In this document: positions 62,197 to 64,000 of the stretch, piece after piece
How positions within the stretch are numbered: position 1 is the first letter of the stretch
How the letters are laid out: every line of letters starts with the position of its first letter
Source: Acidobacteriaceae bacterium dw_441
GTDB lineage: Bacteria > Acidobacteriota > Terriglobia > Terriglobales > Acidobacteriaceae
DNA length: 64,000 nt
NCBI GenBank assembly: GCA_018449715.1
Contig: JAAVVA010000001.1
Coordinates: forward strand, 744,001 to 808,000
Direction: 5' to 3'
Program-made: the position numbers and the translations under genes
The notes under the pieces: model-generated
Seen by the model: only the letters and a program-made list of their open reading frames with translations
Told to the model about the DNA's origin: nothing
Databases searched by the model: none

Positions 62197-62339
62197 TAAG
62201 TCCTTTATATTAGCAAGAGGTGCATATAAAACTGTTAGACAGGAGCGATCCGCCTCTTCGTAAGCGATGGCTAGCTAACAGGTAGGTTGGACCTCGTTTT
62301 ACGCCACTCTCCCGGCTCAAAAATCATCCGATCCACAGG
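62197..62339. other. AT-rich non-coding stretch
   Basis: No gene, hairpin or repeat that I can support. Lies between the repeat cluster and a small minus-strand frame. Confidence 0.35.
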
Positions 62340-62513
62340 TCAATCTTGTAGTTTGACGAGCAATTTCGGTGTAATTGCTATCGCGTGAATCAAGTCCGCT
62401 TTGTCATCATAAAAACGATAGAAGCCCTCGGAAGCGGTAAAAGAAGTTGCTTTCAGAATATGCAGTGGCAGATAACCAGCTGAACCACCATCGAAAATAT
62501 GAAAAGTTTTCAT
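62340..62513 (-). CDS. Possible 57-residue protein near the tRNA-Glu boundary
   Basis: ATG 62513 with GAGGCG upstream opens MKTFHIFDGGSAGYLPLHIL, KATSFTASEGFYRFYDDKAD, LIHAIAITPKLLVKLQD and stops at TGA 62340-62342. The composition (mixed hydrophobic/charged, no long basic runs) looks like a real small globular protein. Codon use is more AT-rich than the core genes, as in phage or plasmid cargo. No homologue recognised. From 62514 to 62733 no gene is seen. Confidence 0.45.
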   Translation of the reverse strand: MKTFHIFDGGSAGYLPLHILKATSFTASEGFYRFYDDKADLIHAIAITPKLLVKLQD

Positions 62514-62733
62514 AACGCCTCAAGACTAGCAAAACGCTAGATTTGGGCAAATGAAATTATGAAAAATAGCCCCAACATGGGAAGCGAATAGACGCACCGT
62601 CTGAACGCAAGTGCGAATTGATTCCGCACTGAAGCGCGTAACGTCTGAGCAAGGCTAAAAACTCTATGACGTACCTATGACGTACGAGCTTCTACTTTGT
62701 TGGACTATTTATCTGTAACTTGCTGATTCTATT

Positions 62734-62811
62734 TGGCGTCCCCGACGGGATTCGAACCCGTGTTATCGCCGTGAAAGGGCGGTGTCCTGGGCCGGGCTAG
62801 ACGACGGGGAC
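62734..62811 (-). tRNA. tRNA-Glu (anticodon UUC)
   Basis: Minus strand, 75 nt (62811 down to 62737) plus encoded CCA (62736-62734). Acceptor GTCCCCG/CGGGGAC, anticodon stem CCGCC/GGCGA with loop CTTTCAC (anticodon TTC, normal T33), T-arm CACGGG-TTCGAAT-CCCGTC region, discriminator G. All features are canonical. Its 3' end faces the accessory region, the usual orientation for element integration into a tRNA gene. Confidence 0.93.
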
Positions 62812-62929
62812 GCTCCGGGAAGGATTGCTTCTATTTCTCTATTCTATACCGTATCTCCCGATTGAGCACGTCGCCGGGGTGGTTCTTGCTGTGGATTCGC
62901 GGCATACTACAAAGAAACCCGCGATCAGC

Positions 62930-63625
62930 ATGCCTACTCCCCAACGCTACAAATATCTCGATGCCCTGACGACAGCCTTCGTCGTCATTCTTCTCGTTTC
63001 CAACCTCGTCGCTCAGAAGGTCTGTCAGATCGGTCCCTTCGAGGTCAGCGGAGCCATTCTCCTCTTTCCCATCACCTACATCTTTGGAGATGTTTTCACC
63101 GAGGTCTATGGCTTTGCCGCCTCTCGCCGAGCCATCTGGCTTGGCTTCTTCGGCACAGCGCTTCTTTACGTGATGGGAAGCATTACCATCGCGCTTCCTC
63201 CTGCTCCCGGCTGGCACAATCAGCAGGCCTTCGCAACTGTCTTCGGATTCATCCCGCGAATCCTCGCCGCGAGCCTGATCGCCTTCTGGGCCGGTGAATT
63301 TGCCAACTCTTACACGATGGCTCGCCTCAAGCTTTTGACCGAAGGCCGCATGTTGTGGACCCGCACCATCGGCTCAACGGTCGTGGGGCAAGCGGTGGAC
63401 ACGATTCTGGTCATATCGCTTACCTTCGGAGGGATCGTACCCCTGCGCGGCCTGGCAAATATGATCACGACCGGCTATCTCCTCAAGGTCGGTTACGAGG
63501 TTCTGGCAACGCCTCTGACCTACATGGTGATCCATGCTCTCAAACGCGCGGAAGGAGCAGACGCCTTCGATCGTCACGAGAGCTTCAATCCCTTTTCCTT
63601 CACCCAGGGCAGCGCCAAAGAATAA
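62930..63625 (+). CDS. yhhQ: Queuosine precursor transporter (YhhQ/VUT family)
   Basis: 231 residues from ATG 62930 (MPTPQRYKYLD); an upstream in-frame start at 62825 is less likely. About six membrane helices. Family signatures: VVILLVSNLVAQKVCQIG, FPITYIFGDVFTEVYGF, LIAFWAGEFANSYTMARLK, WTRTIGSTVVGQAVDTIL and GYEVLATPLTYMVI. It imports a precursor (preQ0/preQ1) for the queuosine modification of tRNAs with GUN anticodons. It looks core-like, unlike the neighbouring accessory region. Confidence 0.88.
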   Translation: MPTPQRYKYLDALTTAFVVILLVSNLVAQKVCQIGPFEVSGAILLFPITYIFGDVFTEVYGFAASRRAIWLGFFGTALLYVMGSITIALPPAPGWHNQQAFATVFGFIPRILAASLIAFWAGEFANSYTMARLKLLTEGRMLWTRTIGSTVVGQAVDTILVISLTFGGIVPLRGLANMITTGYLLKVGYEVLATPLTYMVIHALKRAEGADAFDRHESFNPFSFTQGSAKE

Positions 63626-63629
63626 GTCT

Positions 63630-64000
63630 TCAGAGCGACAGCTTTTGTCTGACTCCGTTCATCTCGCTCCACGGATCCTTCTTCAGCCGCTTCTTCCACT
63701 CCACGAAGTTGGCTACATGAAAGGCCGGCCTCTCTGTGGTTTTTCGCAGCTCTGCCCAACTCAAAGGCATTGAGACAGCCATTCCCGCCCGTGCTCGCGG
63801 CGAGTAAGGTGCGACCGCCGTAGCCCCCCGTTCGTTCCTCAGGTAATCGAGATAGATCTTCCCCTTGCGCGCAGACTTCGTCATCGTCGTTAGGTAACGT
63901 TGTGGAGCAGCTTTCTCAATCGTCAGCACCAGCTGCCGCGCAAACTCCTTGATCTCGGGCCACGCATGTCCCGCCACAACAGGAGCGACGACGTGGATGC
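63630..64000 (-). CDS. ligD: LigD polymerase/primase domain (non-homologous end joining), partial
   Basis: C-terminal ~122 codons; the gene continues beyond the window edge. Visible: IHVVAPVVAGHAW, then EFARQLVLTIEKAAPQRYLT, KGKIYLDYLRNERGATAVAP and YSPRARAGMAVSMPLSWAEL. These match the end of the LigD-type archaeo-eukaryotic primase domain that fills gaps during double-strand-break repair with Ku. Whether a ligase domain is attached upstream cannot be seen. It is convergent with yhhQ, four bases apart. Confidence 0.85.
   Translation of the reverse strand, partial: IHVVAPVVAGHAWPEIKEFARQLVLTIEKAAPQRYLTTMTKSARKGKIYLDYLRNERGATAVAPYSPRARAGMAVSMPLSWAELRKTTERPAFHVANFVEWKKRLKKDPWSEMNGVRQKLSL

Noticed and set aside
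62812..62929. preQ1 riboswitch before the queuosine precursor transporter
   Set aside because: Searched by eye for the preQ1-I hairpin/A-rich tail and the larger type II pattern; only scattered resemblance (GGTTC, AAAGAAACC) without a convincing pseudoknot.

Overview
The window looks like a chromosome segment of an Acidobacteriota bacterium (Terriglobia, Acidobacteriaceae-like). The main reason is repeated genes for Oar-like TonB-dependent receptors with an N-terminal carboxypeptidase-regulatory-like domain, accompanied by membrane-anchored winged-helix regulators, PepSY transmembrane proteins and secreted Ig-repeat proteins. Family names come from reading motifs by eye; no database search was run.

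Layout. 0-10 kb: the tail of one TonB receptor, a glycerophosphodiester phosphodiesterase, a full TonB receptor with a divergent ToxR-like regulator, a phosphodiester glycosidase and a frameshifted tannase/feruloyl esterase. 10-27 kb: two paralogous surface-signalling modules. In the first, an ECF sigma factor and its anti-sigma factor are one 948-residue polypeptide, followed by a TonB receptor cut off at its 3' end. In the second they are separate genes, followed by an intact TonB receptor and a PepSY membrane protein. Between the modules lies a foreign-looking block (about 15.58-19.77 kb: truncated formate dehydrogenase, LysR, TetR, SDR, hflX fragment). It appears to have replaced the 3' half of the first module, because only the last codons of a PepSY gene survive on its far side. 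27-36 kb: acetamidase, TonB receptor, divergent two-component system and gamma-glutamyltransferase, followed by a 468-bp exact copy of the middle of the truncated TonB gene. 36-46 kb: Crp/Fnr, Fur, lgt, S9 peptidase, then a metal-homeostasis island: SodC-like, ZIP, an ArsR regulator fused to a His-rich tail, CDF-like exporter, CsoR fragment, truncated NixA-like permease, a second (frameshifted) Fur and an orphan Fur-box-like palindrome. A tRNA-Cys-like gene with a UCA (opal) anticodon lies inside the island.

46-62.7 kb is an accessory region: XRE regulators with shared palindromic operators, two toxin-antitoxin pairs (PIN/VapC-like and DUF3368/UPF0175), an operon for secreted beta-helix/Ig and regulatory-like proteins, a truncated MobF relaxase, phage packaging and capsid pieces, and a RepA-like helicase missing its start. 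It ends at a tRNA-Glu gene. 62.8-64 kb returns to core-like genes (queuosine precursor transporter, LigD polymerase domain running off the edge).

The strongest theme is mosaicism. At least five places show genes cut off in mid-domain and joined to unrelated genes, with no transposase or integrase in sight. This could be real illegitimate recombination or contig chimerism, and sequence alone cannot decide. The most interesting biology, if real, is the fused sigma/anti-sigma receptor module, the opal tRNA, and the metal sensor carrying its own metal-binding tail.
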